A DNA stretch of 64,000 bases from Halopseudomonas pelagia CL-AP6 (GCF_000410875.1 NZ_AROI01000009.1:1-64000); one strand, 5' to 3'. Shown: positions 44,538 to 54,091, counted from the stretch's first letter. Notes: generated from the sequence alone by a model not told the origin. Translations and numbers: made by a program.

Positions 44538-45629
44538 ATGTCAACGGCAACAGTTAACGGTCATTATCTAACGGTCGCTGTGGCTTTTTTCGCCCTACTG
44601 TTAGCTGGCTGCGGCGCGGGCAGCAGCGCGGAGGTCGCAGTAGGCGATCAACCCTTTGCAGTGCCTGTGCGTGCGGCTGAGGTCGTTGCTAGCGCGCCCG
44701 CGGAGCCACTGCGCTTCGCCGGTTCAGTGCGCGCCAGGGATCGAGCCAGCCTGACCTTTCAGGTTGGCGGGGTATTGCGCAGCAGGCAGGTGGAAATAGG
44801 TCAGCAGGTGCAGGCGGGCGACGTGCTAGCCGCACTCTACAATCCGGAGCTGGTGCCGGCGCGTGATGCGGCGCGGGCGCGACTGCGTGAATTGCAGGCC
44901 CAGGCGGAACAGGCGCGCCGCGAGCAGCAACGCGGTGAGCAGCTGTTTGAGCGTGGGGTGCTTTCGACTCAGGAGCTGGAACAACAGAGTGCCCGTCTTG
45001 CGGCCTTGAATGCCAGTGCCGGCAGCGCCAGGGCGGCGCTGAAGCAAACCGAACAATTGAGCGCGGAAAGCCAGCTACGGGCGCCTTTCAGTGGCCGGGT
45101 TGAAGCCCTGCTGGTCGAACCTGGGGAATTTGTTGCTCCTGGTCAGGCCGTTATGCGGCTGGCGTCATCGGATGGGCTGGAGGTAGAGGTCAGGGTACCT
45201 GCCCACCTGATTGGCGATCTTGCCGTTGGTCAGGCGCTGCCGGTGTGGTCCAGCCTGACTGGCCGCCAGGCAGTGGGCCGGCTGCTGGAACTGGGCCAGG
45301 GTGCCTCACAGGCGGGGGTGCTGTATCCGATGGTGATCAGCCTGGAGTCGGCTGATTTTCGTTCTGGCGATGCGGTGGAGGTAGGAATTGAGCGCAATAT
45401 GGGCGATGCGTTACGTGTGCCGTTGTCAGCAGTGATGCGTTCAGCTGACGGTCTGGCGGTGTTTCGGGTGACCGAGAAGGGCACCGTTCGACGCGTTGCG
45501 GTCACGGTGAGTGATTTGCAGGGCGAGCAGGCCATTCTGGGTGACAGTCCGCTAAAGCAAGGTGATCACGTGGTCTACGCGGGCCTGACGCGCCTGGCTG
45601 ACGGCGATGCCGTGGAGCTACTGCCATGA
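44538..45629 (+). CDS. RND efflux membrane-fusion lipoprotein
   Basis: Periplasmic adaptor, 363 aa. Lipobox LLLAGC (Cys25). Domain order: beta/lipoyl (RFAGSVRARDRASLTFQVGG), alpha-hairpin (RARLRELQAQAEQARREQQR), second lipoyl half with LRAPFSGRVEALLVEPGEFV, then beta-barrel and membrane-proximal regions. Its stop overlaps the RND ATG by 4 bases (ATGA). CGGAG lies 8 bases upstream of the ATG. No outer-membrane channel gene is present, so it must use one encoded elsewhere. Confidence 0.9.
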   Translation: MSTATVNGHYLTVAVAFFALLLAGCGAGSSAEVAVGDQPFAVPVRAAEVVASAPAEPLRFAGSVRARDRASLTFQVGGVLRSRQVEIGQQVQAGDVLAALYNPELVPARDAARARLRELQAQAEQARREQQRGEQLFERGVLSTQELEQQSARLAALNASAGSARAALKQTEQLSAESQLRAPFSGRVEALLVEPGEFVAPGQAVMRLASSDGLEVEVRVPAHLIGDLAVGQALPVWSSLTGRQAVGRLLELGQGASQAGVLYPMVISLESADFRSGDAVEVGIERNMGDALRVPLSAVMRSADGLAVFRVTEKGTVRRVAVTVSDLQGEQAILGDSPLKQGDHVVYAGLTRLADGDAVELLP

Positions 45630-48600
45630 ACTTGCTTGGGCTGTTGCGCCCACGTCTGATCAGTCTGGTGGTGGTAATGCTGTGCCTGCTCGGCATAGCC
45701 TCGTACCTGACCATGGCCCGCCAGGAAGATCCGAGCTTTCCGTATCGCGCCGGGCTGGTCACGGTCGTCTACCCTGGCGCCACGGCTGAAGCGGTAGAGC
45801 GACTGGTGCTCGAGCCCTTGTCCGATGAGCTTTCCCAGGTCGAAGAGCTGGAATACTTTACCGCCACCGCCCGCACTGGCGTGGTCTTGATCAATCTCAG
45901 TCTCGAAGATGCCATCTATGACACCGATTCCGCCTGGGATCGTGTGCGCCAGGCGATGGCGCGAGCTGAGCTGGAGTTTCCGGACGGCGTCGCGCAGATG
46001 TCGCTGGATGATCGCATGATCGATATTCCGGCCGTGGTTCTGGCCGTGCGTGGTGATGCTTCGCTGGTGCATTTGGGGCTGGAGGCGGAGCGTCTCAAGC
46101 GCGCGATGGCAGACATTCCAGGGTTGTCGCGTATCGAGCTGGAGGGCAAGGCCGACGAGCAGGTGACCATTGCCCTGCGTGATGCGCAAATGGGCCGGTT
46201 GGGGATTTCGCCTGCCTATCTGGCGGGTATTCTGGCTCAACGCAATCAGGTGATTCCGGGTGGTTTTGTCGTCTCCGGTGACCAGCGTATGGGCCTGTTA
46301 CCTAACAGCGAGTTCGCCAGCATCGATGCCTTGCGTGCGACCCAGATCCCCCTGCCCGAAGGCGGCGAAATACCCTTGGAGGCGATCGCCGAGATCTGGC
46401 GTGGCCCCCTGGAACCAGCCCAACCGAAAGCCTGGTTCGACGGCGAGCAAGCGGTCATCGTCAGCCTCACTGCCGTGCGCGGTCAGCTCGATGCGATTCG
46501 CTTTGGCCAGCAGGTACGTGAGCGCCTGGAGCTGCTGCGTGCCGATTTCGCACCGCTGCAAATAGACGAAATGTTTTTTCAGCCGGACCAGGTTAAAGAG
46601 CGTCTGGACGGTCTGGAATGGAGCTTGCTCGGGAGTGTGTTGATTATCGTGTTGGTGGTGTTCGCCGGGATGGGTTGGCGCATGGGTATTCTGGTGGCGG
46701 TCATGCTGCCGTTGGTAGCGCTTATTAGCCTGGGTATTTACGATTTGGGTGGCGGCATACTGCATCAGATAGCGGTGATCGGGATGGTCATTTCGCTGGG
46801 TATTCTGATTGATAACGCGATTGTCATGGTCGAAAACGTTCAGGATCGGCTCAATCGTGGTGAGTCCCGAGCCGAGGCTGTACGCCATGCGATCGGTGAG
46901 TTGGCCGGGCCATTGGGGGCCTCGACAGCCACTACCCTGGCAGCCTTCACGCCTTTGCTGCTGGCCAAGGGCGGCACGGCGGATTTTACCCGGGGCATCC
47001 CGGTAATGATCATGCTGACGCTGACGGTCAGCTATCTTCTGGCGATTGGTGTAGCACCCTTGCTCGCCGGCCGTTTTCTCAAGCCAACACTGTCCCGGTC
47101 CAGCCGGGTGATGGAAAAAATCGGTAACGGGCTGGCCAGGCTCAGTATCGGCTCGCCAGTCTGGATGATTTTGCTTGGCGCTGTGATGGTGTGCATAAGC
47201 CTGGCTTTGCTGCCGCAGGTGAAACTGCAGTTCTTTCCCAATGCCGATCGGCCGCTGGTGGTGGTGGAACTGTATATGCCCGAAGGCACCGACCAGCAGC
47301 GTACCGAAGAAGTGGCCGCCGAACTTGAGGGCCGAATCCGCGAGCGTCCGCAGATATTGCAGGTGCACCGATTTGCTGGCTCTGCCGGCCCGAGCTTCTA
47401 TTACAACCTGCTGCGTGCACCCCAGGCGCCGAACCGGGCGCGTATTGTTATTCATACCGAGAACCTGGCCGCGACCAGTGGCATCATCCACTGGGTACGC
47501 GAGCATGTTGCCACCAGCATGCCTGAGCTGGACGTGGTGGCCAGCACCTTGGGTCAGGGTCCGCCGCGGGCGGCCCCGGTGGAGGTGCGGCTGTACCACC
47601 ATAATGACAATGTACGCATCGCTGCGGCCGAACAGGTGTTTGCACTGCTCAAGGCCAGCAAGGGCGCGGTGGACGTGCGTCACGACATTGACCTGGGTGT
47701 GCCGGTGCTGCGGGTTGATGTCGACGATGCGCTGGCAGCACGGCATGGACTGACTCGCGCCGACGTGGCCCAGGCGTTGAATACCCGCAGCCTGGGCCTG
47801 ACTGTGGAGCAGTATCGCCAGGAGCGCGATCCGTTGCCGCTGGTGCTGCGCTCGCCGGAGGGCACGCGGCAGTCGCTGGAGCGATTGATGTCGGCGAGCG
47901 TGTTCAATGATGACGGTGAGTCGATTCCGCTGACGGCCCTGGCGCGTATCGAGCCGGGCTGGCAGCCAGCAGGTATTCGCCAACGCAACGGTGTGCGGGT
48001 GTATAGCGTGACGGCGGGCCTGGAGGATGGCTACAGTTTCAGCCAGGTACTCGATCAACTGAATCGGGGCCTGGCCGAAACGCCGTTGCCAGCCGGCGTG
48101 CGCCTGGAGCTGGGCGGCGATAGTGAGGGCTCCGGCGATGCCAATAGTGCGATTTTCACTACGGCGCCCGTGGGCATGTTGCTGCTGCTGTTCTTTTTGC
48201 TCCTGCAGTTCAACTCCTTTCGCCGGGTGGGCATCATTCTGCTGACCGTGCCATTGGCCAGTGTCGGCGTGTTCCCTGGTCTTGTGCTATCCGGTTCGCC
48301 GTTCGGCTTCCAGTCGGTGCTGGGGATTATTGCGCTGGTAGGCATTGTGGTGAATAACGCAATCGTGCTGCTCGATGTGGTGGATCAGCGGCTTGCCGCA
48401 GGCATGGAGATCAAGGCCGCCGTGGCAGAAGCGGTGGCACGACGCACGCGCCCGATCCTGTTGACTACCGCCACCACCATTGCCGGTCTTTTGCCGCTGG
48501 CGTTCTCGGGGTCAACACTCTGGCCACCGATGGCCTGGGCGATCATCTCCGGGTTGCTGGCCTCTACTGTGCTGACCCTGCTGGTTATTCCAGCTGTTTG

Positions 48601-48673
48601 CCGGCTGGCATTGAAGGCACCCGCGCCACACAAGCCGGTTAGCGCTGACGCGGCGCAAATACCGGAAGGTTAA
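45626..48673 (+). CDS. RND-family multidrug efflux permease
   Basis: Proton-driven inner-membrane pump, 1015 aa, with 12 helices and two large periplasmic loops. TM4 motif LGILIDNAIVMVEN replaces the AcrB D407-D408 pair by D-N, which occurs in several RND branches. The second half repeats with VVNNAIVLLDVVDQRL. Substrate range unknown. Coupled to the membrane-fusion gene; TetR regulator divergent. Confidence 0.93.
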   Translation: MNLLGLLRPRLISLVVVMLCLLGIASYLTMARQEDPSFPYRAGLVTVVYPGATAEAVERLVLEPLSDELSQVEELEYFTATARTGVVLINLSLEDAIYDTDSAWDRVRQAMARAELEFPDGVAQMSLDDRMIDIPAVVLAVRGDASLVHLGLEAERLKRAMADIPGLSRIELEGKADEQVTIALRDAQMGRLGISPAYLAGILAQRNQVIPGGFVVSGDQRMGLLPNSEFASIDALRATQIPLPEGGEIPLEAIAEIWRGPLEPAQPKAWFDGEQAVIVSLTAVRGQLDAIRFGQQVRERLELLRADFAPLQIDEMFFQPDQVKERLDGLEWSLLGSVLIIVLVVFAGMGWRMGILVAVMLPLVALISLGIYDLGGGILHQIAVIGMVISLGILIDNAIVMVENVQDRLNRGESRAEAVRHAIGELAGPLGASTATTLAAFTPLLLAKGGTADFTRGIPVMIMLTLTVSYLLAIGVAPLLAGRFLKPTLSRSSRVMEKIGNGLARLSIGSPVWMILLGAVMVCISLALLPQVKLQFFPNADRPLVVVELYMPEGTDQQRTEEVAAELEGRIRERPQILQVHRFAGSAGPSFYYNLLRAPQAPNRARIVIHTENLAATSGIIHWVREHVATSMPELDVVASTLGQGPPRAAPVEVRLYHHNDNVRIAAAEQVFALLKASKGAVDVRHDIDLGVPVLRVDVDDALAARHGLTRADVAQALNTRSLGLTVEQYRQERDPLPLVLRSPEGTRQSLERLMSASVFNDDGESIPLTALARIEPGWQPAGIRQRNGVRVYSVTAGLEDGYSFSQVLDQLNRGLAETPLPAGVRLELGGDSEGSGDANSAIFTTAPVGMLLLLFFLLLQFNSFRRVGIILLTVPLASVGVFPGLVLSGSPFGFQSVLGIIALVGIVVNNAIVLLDVVDQRLAAGMEIKAAVAEAVARRTRPILLTTATTIAGLLPLAFSGSTLWPPMAWAIISGLLASTVLTLLVIPAVCRLALKAPAPHKPVSADAAQIPEG

Positions 48674-48720
48674 TGGCTATAGAACGGCGCCAGGAAGATA
48701 AAGAAAACACCGCTAACTGC

Positions 48721-48748
48721 TTGACTGCATTCACAGAATGTTTACAAT
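48721..48748 (+). promoter_or_regulatory. Promoter of tRNA-Asp
   Basis: TTGACT (48721-48726), a 16-base spacer and TACAAT (48743-48748), followed by a GC-rich discriminator (GCGCGCC) typical of stringently controlled stable-RNA promoters. The tRNA begins 78 bases below the -10. Confidence 0.7.
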
Positions 48749-48826
48749 GCGCGCCTGTTCAGACGGACTGCTGCGACCCGATTGGTGCTTTTGCCAGCCA
48801 GGTAATACTATCCGCTGTACCGATGC

Positions 48827-48903
48827 GCAGCGGTAGTTCAGTTGGTTAGAATACCGGCCTGTCACGCCGGGGGTCGCGGGTTCGAGTCCCGTCCGCTGCG
48901 CCA
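48827..48903 (+). tRNA. tRNA-Asp (GTC)
   Basis: 77 bases including the encoded CCA. The acceptor GCAGCGG pairs with CCGCTGC, the anticodon loop CTGTCAC reads GTC, and the TTCGAGT T-loop and the D-arm are intact. Reads GAC/GAU codons. A terminator follows. Confidence 0.97.
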
Positions 48904-48910
48904 TATTGGA

Positions 48911-48944
48911 AAAGCCCTGAGTAGCCATACTTGGGGCTTTTTTT
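48911..48944 (+). terminator. Intrinsic terminator after tRNA-Asp
   Basis: AAAGCCC and GGGCTTT arms (one flanking wobble) are followed by TTTTTTT. Starts 8 bases beyond the tRNA CCA. Confidence 0.85.
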
Positions 48945-49010
48945 CGTCTGGCGATTAGTGCTTCAGATCAGCTCAGGTAGGCATCCGCTGGTGCGCAGGG
49001 GTAAACTCAT

Positions 49011-49865
49011 TTGACGTTTCCCTGCGCGAGTAACGCTTTGCATAGGTTCCAACTTCTTCAGCTCATGGTACTTATCTTCCTGTTTGGCTGGCGGCATTTG
49101 CCCGAGCCCTACCTGGGATGGTTGCTGTTGCCTGTCTGGGCCGTCGCTGGTTGCCTGATTTTTGCTTCGAGCATCGAGGCGGCACGGCTGCGCCGCGGCG
49201 CCTGGCTAAATCAGTACCTGCTGGCGGGGTCGGTATGGCATGCGCGGCTGCGCGGCGGTTGGTTGATGATGAGCTGGCATTTGCTGCTTTCGGCATTACT
49301 GGCGCTGTTTATGCTGGTCAAGCTGCTGTGGCTAAGCCCGTGGTTATGGCTGATGCTGCTGGCGTGGATGCCGGTGATGTGGTGGCTGAGTGGTCAAATC
49401 CGGCGCCGTCTGGATGGGCATGTAAAGCCGACGCTAATAAAGGCTTTGAGTCGACGCCTGTTGGTGCCGCTGGGTGCTGCTCTGCTGCTGATCGGTTACC
49501 TGGCGGTATCGCTTACGCTGTCACAGCCGAATATGCAGGGTATGAGCTGGACCGGTGCGCTGGGCCTCTATATGCAGGAAAGCCACAGTAGTCTGCCGTT
49601 GTTGGCCGTCAGTGAAAGAGGTCATCAGCTACTCGAGCTGACGGTGCAATGGGCGATGCAGAATACCTTGGGTGATGTCGATAGCAGCGGCATCTTGGGT
49701 TTACTGGCTTGGTGCCTGTTGTTAATCAGTGGTAGCACCTTTATCTGGGCCTGGATGCGCCTGCTTGCCGGCATCGCCGCGTTCAGCGGCCAGCGTGGCA
49801 GCGCAGCGGATGTGGCTACACCGGCCATCCAGATGCACGGCGCTGCAACACAGGAGCACAAGTGA
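49011..49865 (+). CDS. Hypothetical polytopic membrane protein A (paired with protein B)
   Basis: 284 aa, probable TTG start with AGGGG 8 bases upstream; ATG 49065 is an alternative. About five hydrophobic helices (at about 15-30, 34-55, 85-127, 150-172, 227-255), with one soluble loop about 175-225 rich in polar residues (MQESHSSLPLLAVSERG). No family recognised. Overlaps gene B by 4 bases, so the two are coupled. It lies just downstream of tRNA-Asp, but there is no integrase or flanking repeat. Confidence 0.55.
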   Translation: MTFPCASNALHRFQLLQLMVLIFLFGWRHLPEPYLGWLLLPVWAVAGCLIFASSIEAARLRRGAWLNQYLLAGSVWHARLRGGWLMMSWHLLLSALLALFMLVKLLWLSPWLWLMLLAWMPVMWWLSGQIRRRLDGHVKPTLIKALSRRLLVPLGAALLLIGYLAVSLTLSQPNMQGMSWTGALGLYMQESHSSLPLLAVSERGHQLLELTVQWAMQNTLGDVDSSGILGLLAWCLLLISGSTFIWAWMRLLAGIAAFSGQRGSAADVATPAIQMHGAATQEHK

Positions 49866-51022
49866 AAGCCGCCGATTCAGGCCCTGGGTACAAATTGCTG
49901 GCCATGCTGCTGATGGTGGTGCTGCTGTTCGCCGGCATGACGGCGGGCTTGCGCTTGCTGCAGGAGCACGTCGATGACAGCCGGCTTTTCTCGGTGCTGA
50001 TTAACGATCAGCAGTTGATTCTCGATGGCACCACCTTGACCCAGTTCAACGCCGACCTGTCACGACTCAGTGCCCAGCAACGGCGCCATGCGGATGTTTA
50101 TATCCAGCAATGGCTAGACCGCTGGCTGGATGACAGCTTTGCCCTGGCGCATCAGGCGCTGCCGGCTTATCTGGACTGGTATTATTCTATGCCGGGGTCT
50201 TACAGCCGGCTTTATCATGCATTGAGTGGTGATCTGGACGGGCACCTGGAGCGGCGCCTGGGCAGTCATTTGCTGGAACAGTCGGGGTTAGAGGCCAGGC
50301 TGGCTGCGCTTGAGTCCGAACTCAATGCCGAATTGACCAAGGTGCTGGGTGAGCAGGCAGGCGTAGTACGTCGACAGTTGCTGGGGATTTATGCACAGCA
50401 GCAGCGTGAGCCGTCGGTAAACCAGCACGCGATCGATTTCAGCCTGAATGTTGATGCTGCGCTGGAGCGCGGCTTTAGCCCTAGCGACGCTGACCGGCAA
50501 CGCTGGCAGATCAGTTCCCAGGCCTCCGTAGTGGCGGGTACTGGGGCTTTTGTATTGCTGGCGCGTCGCGCGCTGGTGCCCAGATTGATGGCTTTGTCAT
50601 CGGTGCAGGGCGCCCGTCGCGTATTGGCTGGCTTTGCCGTGCGGCTGGCACCGCGCATGGCGCTGGCGATTAGCGCTGGCGGCAGTGCTGCAGCGGTAAC
50701 CGCACCCACTGGTCCCGGTGCGCTGGTCGCCGGTGGAGTGGCTTTTGTCACGGCCGCAGGCACCATTGTGATTACCGATTTTGCCTTGCTGAAAGCCGAG
50801 GAGGTATTACTGCGCGATGAGAAACAGCAGCAGATCAGCGATGAGCTGCTGGCCAGTCAGATAGCCTTGCGTGAACAGCTACGGGTGCAATTGCAGGAGG
50901 CAGGCAGCGTCTCACAAGCGTTGATCCAGCACAGCCTGGCACGCAGCTATGATCAAGCTGGGGTAGAACAGCGCTTCCATATCTTTGCGCGTCACCCGCC
51001 GAATCCTGCCGAAAGTCGCTAA
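49862..51022 (+). CDS. Hypothetical membrane protein B
   Basis: 386 aa from a GTG start (GTGA overlap with gene A). One N-terminal membrane helix (about 10-31), a long helical soluble region to about 215 (likely periplasmic), then a Gly/Ala/Val-rich hydrophobic section (about 215-305) containing APTGPGALVAGGVAFVTAAG and a further helix. C-terminal helix to 386. No catalytic motif or known family recognised. The glycine-rich hairpin resembles pore-forming or membrane-inserting segments, but this is only a shape comparison. Confidence 0.6.
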   Translation: MKAADSGPGYKLLAMLLMVVLLFAGMTAGLRLLQEHVDDSRLFSVLINDQQLILDGTTLTQFNADLSRLSAQQRRHADVYIQQWLDRWLDDSFALAHQALPAYLDWYYSMPGSYSRLYHALSGDLDGHLERRLGSHLLEQSGLEARLAALESELNAELTKVLGEQAGVVRRQLLGIYAQQQREPSVNQHAIDFSLNVDAALERGFSPSDADRQRWQISSQASVVAGTGAFVLLARRALVPRLMALSSVQGARRVLAGFAVRLAPRMALAISAGGSAAAVTAPTGPGALVAGGVAFVTAAGTIVITDFALLKAEEVLLRDEKQQQISDELLASQIALREQLRVQLQEAGSVSQALIQHSLARSYDQAGVEQRFHIFARHPPNPAESR

Positions 51023-51133
51023 GCGACCGGTGTCAGATCCTTTTCTGCTCTGTTTTCTCTTCTTAAGGCATGAAAATTGCCTTGTTTACCAGGAGGTGCT
51101 ACCCGCTTAACCGCGTTTATCAGGAGGTCAGTC

Positions 51134-52411
51134 ATGGCGAGTGCGTTGGATTTTATGCTCGCCGCCCGGCGTAGCGAGATGCAAGGTTTGCGCAGCCTGG
51201 AGCTGACCTGTGAGTTGGTCGGCTGTATCGGCCGTCTGATCCATGCGCTGCAACGTGAGCGCGGCTTTTCCAATATCTATCTGGGTAGCCATGAGGAACG
51301 CTACCGTGCGGGCCTGGACGAGCTGACCGCAGACAGCCAGTGCATGCAGCAACGGGTGGTTGACTGCTTTGCCCGCATTGATCGGGAGTCCGGCTGCGGG
51401 GCAGACAAGGCCAGGCTGTTCAACCATATTGCTTACGTGCTGCATTATTTTGAAAGCTTTGCCGAGCTGCGTCGGCGAATTCGCTGTCAGCAAATCCTGC
51501 CTATGGACGCAACGCGCGCTTTTAGTCGGCCGATCAGCGGGTTGCTGAATGTGGTATTCGAGGCGGCGGATACGGCAGTCGATCCGCAGATTACCCGTCA
51601 TCTGGTAGCGCTATTCAACTTTATGCAAGGCAAGGAGCTGGCTGGGCAAGAACGCGCGGCGGGCGTTGCCGGCTTTACCCTGGGCTACTTTGACTCTGCT
51701 GCGCAAGCCTATCTGGGCTTTCTCGAGGATGCGCAGAAGCGCTGTTTCGAGATTTTCAACGACTACGCAGAGCCGGGTTTGCGCAAACTATGGAGCAGGT
51801 TGTGTGCCGATCAGTTGGTGGTCGAGCTGGCCAAGCTCAGGCAGATTGCCCTGCGCTCCTCGCAAGAGGCGCCTATCGCATCACCCTTGGCGGAAATCTG
51901 GTTCGAGCTGGCCAGCCGGCGCATCGATGTAATGAAACAACTCGAAGACCAGATGACCGAGCACCTACACAGCCAGTGCCAACGCAAGATCATTCAGGCC
52001 CAGGCCGACCTCGATAATCATCGGGCTTTGCTGAAGCGCCTGACCCAGCTTGACGATGATGCAGCCCTGCCTGCAGCCCGGGTGTTCAACCTGCAGGCTA
52101 GCGACCTGGACACCGCTGCAGTGGATTCCCTGGGGGGGCAGCTGAATCGTTCGGTGATGGACGTGCTGCACGCCCAGAGCCAGCGCTTGCAGGCGCTGGG
52201 TGTCGAGCTCGAAGAGGCCCGCCGCTCGCTAAACGAGCGCAAACTGATTGATCGCGCCAAGGGCTTGCTGATGAAACAGCACGGGCTCACCGAGGACGCG
52301 GCCTATCGCATGTTGCAGAATGCGGCGATGGAGCGCAGCCAGCGGCTGGCTGATGTGGCGCAGCATCTGCTCAATTATGCCGAGCTGCTGCAAGGTAAGG
52401 CGAAGGTCTGA
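51134..52411 (+). CDS. nasR: Nitrate-responsive antiterminator NasR (NIT-ANTAR)
   Basis: 425 aa. N-terminal nitrate/nitrite-sensing NIT domain (about 15-300: HALQRERGFSNIYLGS, NFMQGKELAGQERAAGVAGF). C-terminal ANTAR RNA-binding domain (about 355-420: RSLNERKLIDRAKGLLMKQHGLTEDAAYRML in part, i.e. KLIDRAKGLLMKQHG and AAYRMLQNAAMERSQ). It binds hairpin pairs in the nascent leader RNA and prevents termination when nitrate is present. GGAGG lies 7 bases upstream. The target leader follows at 52635-52699. Confidence 0.92.
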   Translation: MASALDFMLAARRSEMQGLRSLELTCELVGCIGRLIHALQRERGFSNIYLGSHEERYRAGLDELTADSQCMQQRVVDCFARIDRESGCGADKARLFNHIAYVLHYFESFAELRRRIRCQQILPMDATRAFSRPISGLLNVVFEAADTAVDPQITRHLVALFNFMQGKELAGQERAAGVAGFTLGYFDSAAQAYLGFLEDAQKRCFEIFNDYAEPGLRKLWSRLCADQLVVELAKLRQIALRSSQEAPIASPLAEIWFELASRRIDVMKQLEDQMTEHLHSQCQRKIIQAQADLDNHRALLKRLTQLDDDAALPAARVFNLQASDLDTAAVDSLGGQLNRSVMDVLHAQSQRLQALGVELEEARRSLNERKLIDRAKGLLMKQHGLTEDAAYRMLQNAAMERSQRLADVAQHLLNYAELLQGKAKV

Positions 52412-52634
52412 GTCCTGGCAGCAAAGCCGCCATCGATTAACGCACCTGCTCGGCGCATCTGCCCGTAGCTCGCCCTGTTACTGTGCGAACTGCTGGATAC
52501 TTGCAGCGGGTAAGGCTGACCTGAATTTCCCCGATAATCCGAAGTCGTTGTTTTTGCTGTCATTCAACATTCTGGCACGCATTCTGCTATGTACTCGTAG
52601 GCCTGAGTTATCGACTGGCCTCTACATATGAATA

Positions 52635-52699
52635 TGGGCAACGGCGTCCACCCGAGTTTCGAGCTACTTATCGAAACCGGCGTGTACGCCGTTTTTTTT
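52635..52699 (+). promoter_or_regulatory. ANTAR-target leader with intrinsic terminator, upstream of nrtA
   Basis: The 313-base gap after nasR contains a leader rather than a gene. TGGGC-AACGGC-GTCCA (52635-52650) is a 5-bp stem with a six-base loop having A at position 1 and G at position 4, the ANTAR signature. A second stem-loop GTTTCGA-8-TCGAAAC (52656-52677) follows, though its loop lacks that signature. The terminator CGGCG-TGTA-CGCCG plus T8 (52678-52699) ends the leader. The loop-bearing AACGGCGT is complementary to ACGCCGTT (52686-52693) in the terminator, so alternative pairings can exclude termination. Confidence 0.7.
52678..52699 (+). terminator. Leader terminator (NasR-controlled)
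   Basis: Five-bp stem with loop TGTA and eight T residues, 26 bases before nrtA. Inferred to be relieved by NasR with nitrate. Confidence 0.8.
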
Positions 52700-52724
52700 G
52701 TGCTTTTTTTTGGGGAATTGAACA

Positions 52725-54059
52725 ATGGATGACAACAGCACCAAGGACGCCAAAGGCGCTCCGAGCATGATCAAGCGTCGGGACTTTCTCAAGTACTCCA
52801 TAGCCGCTGTCAGTGGTGCGGCGCTGTTCAGTTCCTTGCCGCCGGGCCTGCGCACTGCGGCCTGGGCTGCTGGCAGTGATAGCCTGGAAACGACCAAGGC
52901 AAAACTCGGGTTTATCGCGTTGACTGACGCTGCGCCGCTGTTCGTTGCCGACGAGAAGGGCTTCTTTGCCAAGCACGGCATGACCGATGTCGAGGTGCTC
53001 AAGCAGTCGTCCTGGGGCACCACGCGGGACAATCTGGTGCTGGGCTCGGCGCGTAACGGCATCGACGGTGCGCACATCCTTACGCCCATGCCGTACCTGA
53101 TCACTACCGGGGCGATGACCGCGAACAATATCCCGACACCCATGTATATTCTGGCGCGCCTAAATCTGGGCGGGCAGTGCATATCGGTAGGCCAGGAGTA
53201 TGCAGAGCTGAAACTGGGTGTAGACAGCACCCCATTCAAGGCTGCTCTGGAGGCCAAGAAAGCCACCGGCAAGTCAGTCAGTGCGGCAATGACTTTCCCA
53301 GGTGGCACGCACGATCTGTGGATGCGTTATTGGTTGGCGGCTGGTGGCATCGATCCGAACAGCGATATTTCCACCATTGTCGTCCCGCCAGCGCAGATGG
53401 TCGCCAATATGAAGGTTGGCAGCATGGATACCTTCTGCGTCTGCGAGCCCTGGAACGAGCAGTTGATCAACCAGAAAATTGGCTATACCGCGCTGACCAC
53501 CAGTGAGCTATGGCACAACCATCCGGAGAAGGCGCTGGGCATGCGCGCTGACTGGGTTGACGCCAACCCCAATGCAGCTCAGGCCTTGCTCAAGGCGGTC
53601 ATGGAAGCGCAGATGTTTTGCGAGGATCCGGCCAACCGTGAAGAGGTGGCGAAAATCTGTTCCAAGCGTCGCTGGATCAACGCGCCCTTCGACGATGTGG
53701 TTGAACGCATGAAAGGTAACTTCGACTACGGTAACGGCAAGGTAGTCGAGAACAGCGACCAGCAGATGCGCTACTGGAAAGACCACGCCTCTTATCCCTA
53801 CAAGAGCCATGACAAGTGGTTCATTACCGAAGATATCCGCTGGGGTTATCTGCCCCAGGATCTGGACATGGACGCCCTGGTCGACCAGGTCAACCGTGAG
53901 GATCTCTGGCGCGCTGCGGCGACCAGCCTGGGCGTTCCGGCGGCGCAGATTCCGACCTCGACCTCCCGCGGTATCGAAACTTTCTTCGACGGCAAGACCT
54001 TTGACCCGGAAAACCCCAAAGCCTATCTGGATAGCCTGGCCATCAAGGCCATGAGCTGA
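52725..54059 (+). CDS. nrtA: Nitrate ABC transporter, periplasmic substrate-binding protein
   Basis: 444 aa of the NrtA/CmpA family. Tat-type signal IKRRDFLKYSIAAVSGAALF (twin Arg at 17-20 region), then LGFIALTDAAPLFVADEKGFF and GTTRDNLVLGSARNGIDGAHI and FPGGTHDLWMRYWLAAGGID. The Cys-containing FCVCEPWNEQLI region is typical. Binds nitrate in the periplasm for import by NrtB/C. GGGGAATTG precedes the ATG; the leader and terminator upstream give NasR control. Confidence 0.9.
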   Translation: MDDNSTKDAKGAPSMIKRRDFLKYSIAAVSGAALFSSLPPGLRTAAWAAGSDSLETTKAKLGFIALTDAAPLFVADEKGFFAKHGMTDVEVLKQSSWGTTRDNLVLGSARNGIDGAHILTPMPYLITTGAMTANNIPTPMYILARLNLGGQCISVGQEYAELKLGVDSTPFKAALEAKKATGKSVSAAMTFPGGTHDLWMRYWLAAGGIDPNSDISTIVVPPAQMVANMKVGSMDTFCVCEPWNEQLINQKIGYTALTTSELWHNHPEKALGMRADWVDANPNAAQALLKAVMEAQMFCEDPANREEVAKICSKRRWINAPFDDVVERMKGNFDYGNGKVVENSDQQMRYWKDHASYPYKSHDKWFITEDIRWGYLPQDLDMDALVDQVNREDLWRAAATSLGVPAAQIPTSTSRGIETFFDGKTFDPENPKAYLDSLAIKAMS

Positions 54060-54091
54060 AAATGACGTCAGATTCAATGAGGGACATGCGC

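Noticed and set aside
46298-48058. A 586-codon minus-strand frame opposite the RND permease
   Set aside because: Antisense artefact of GC-rich coding sequence; the permease is full length and family-consistent on the plus strand.
48827-51022. Genomic island inserted at tRNA-Asp
   Set aside because: No integrase, no second copy of the tRNA 3' end, and a normal tRNA terminator directly follows.
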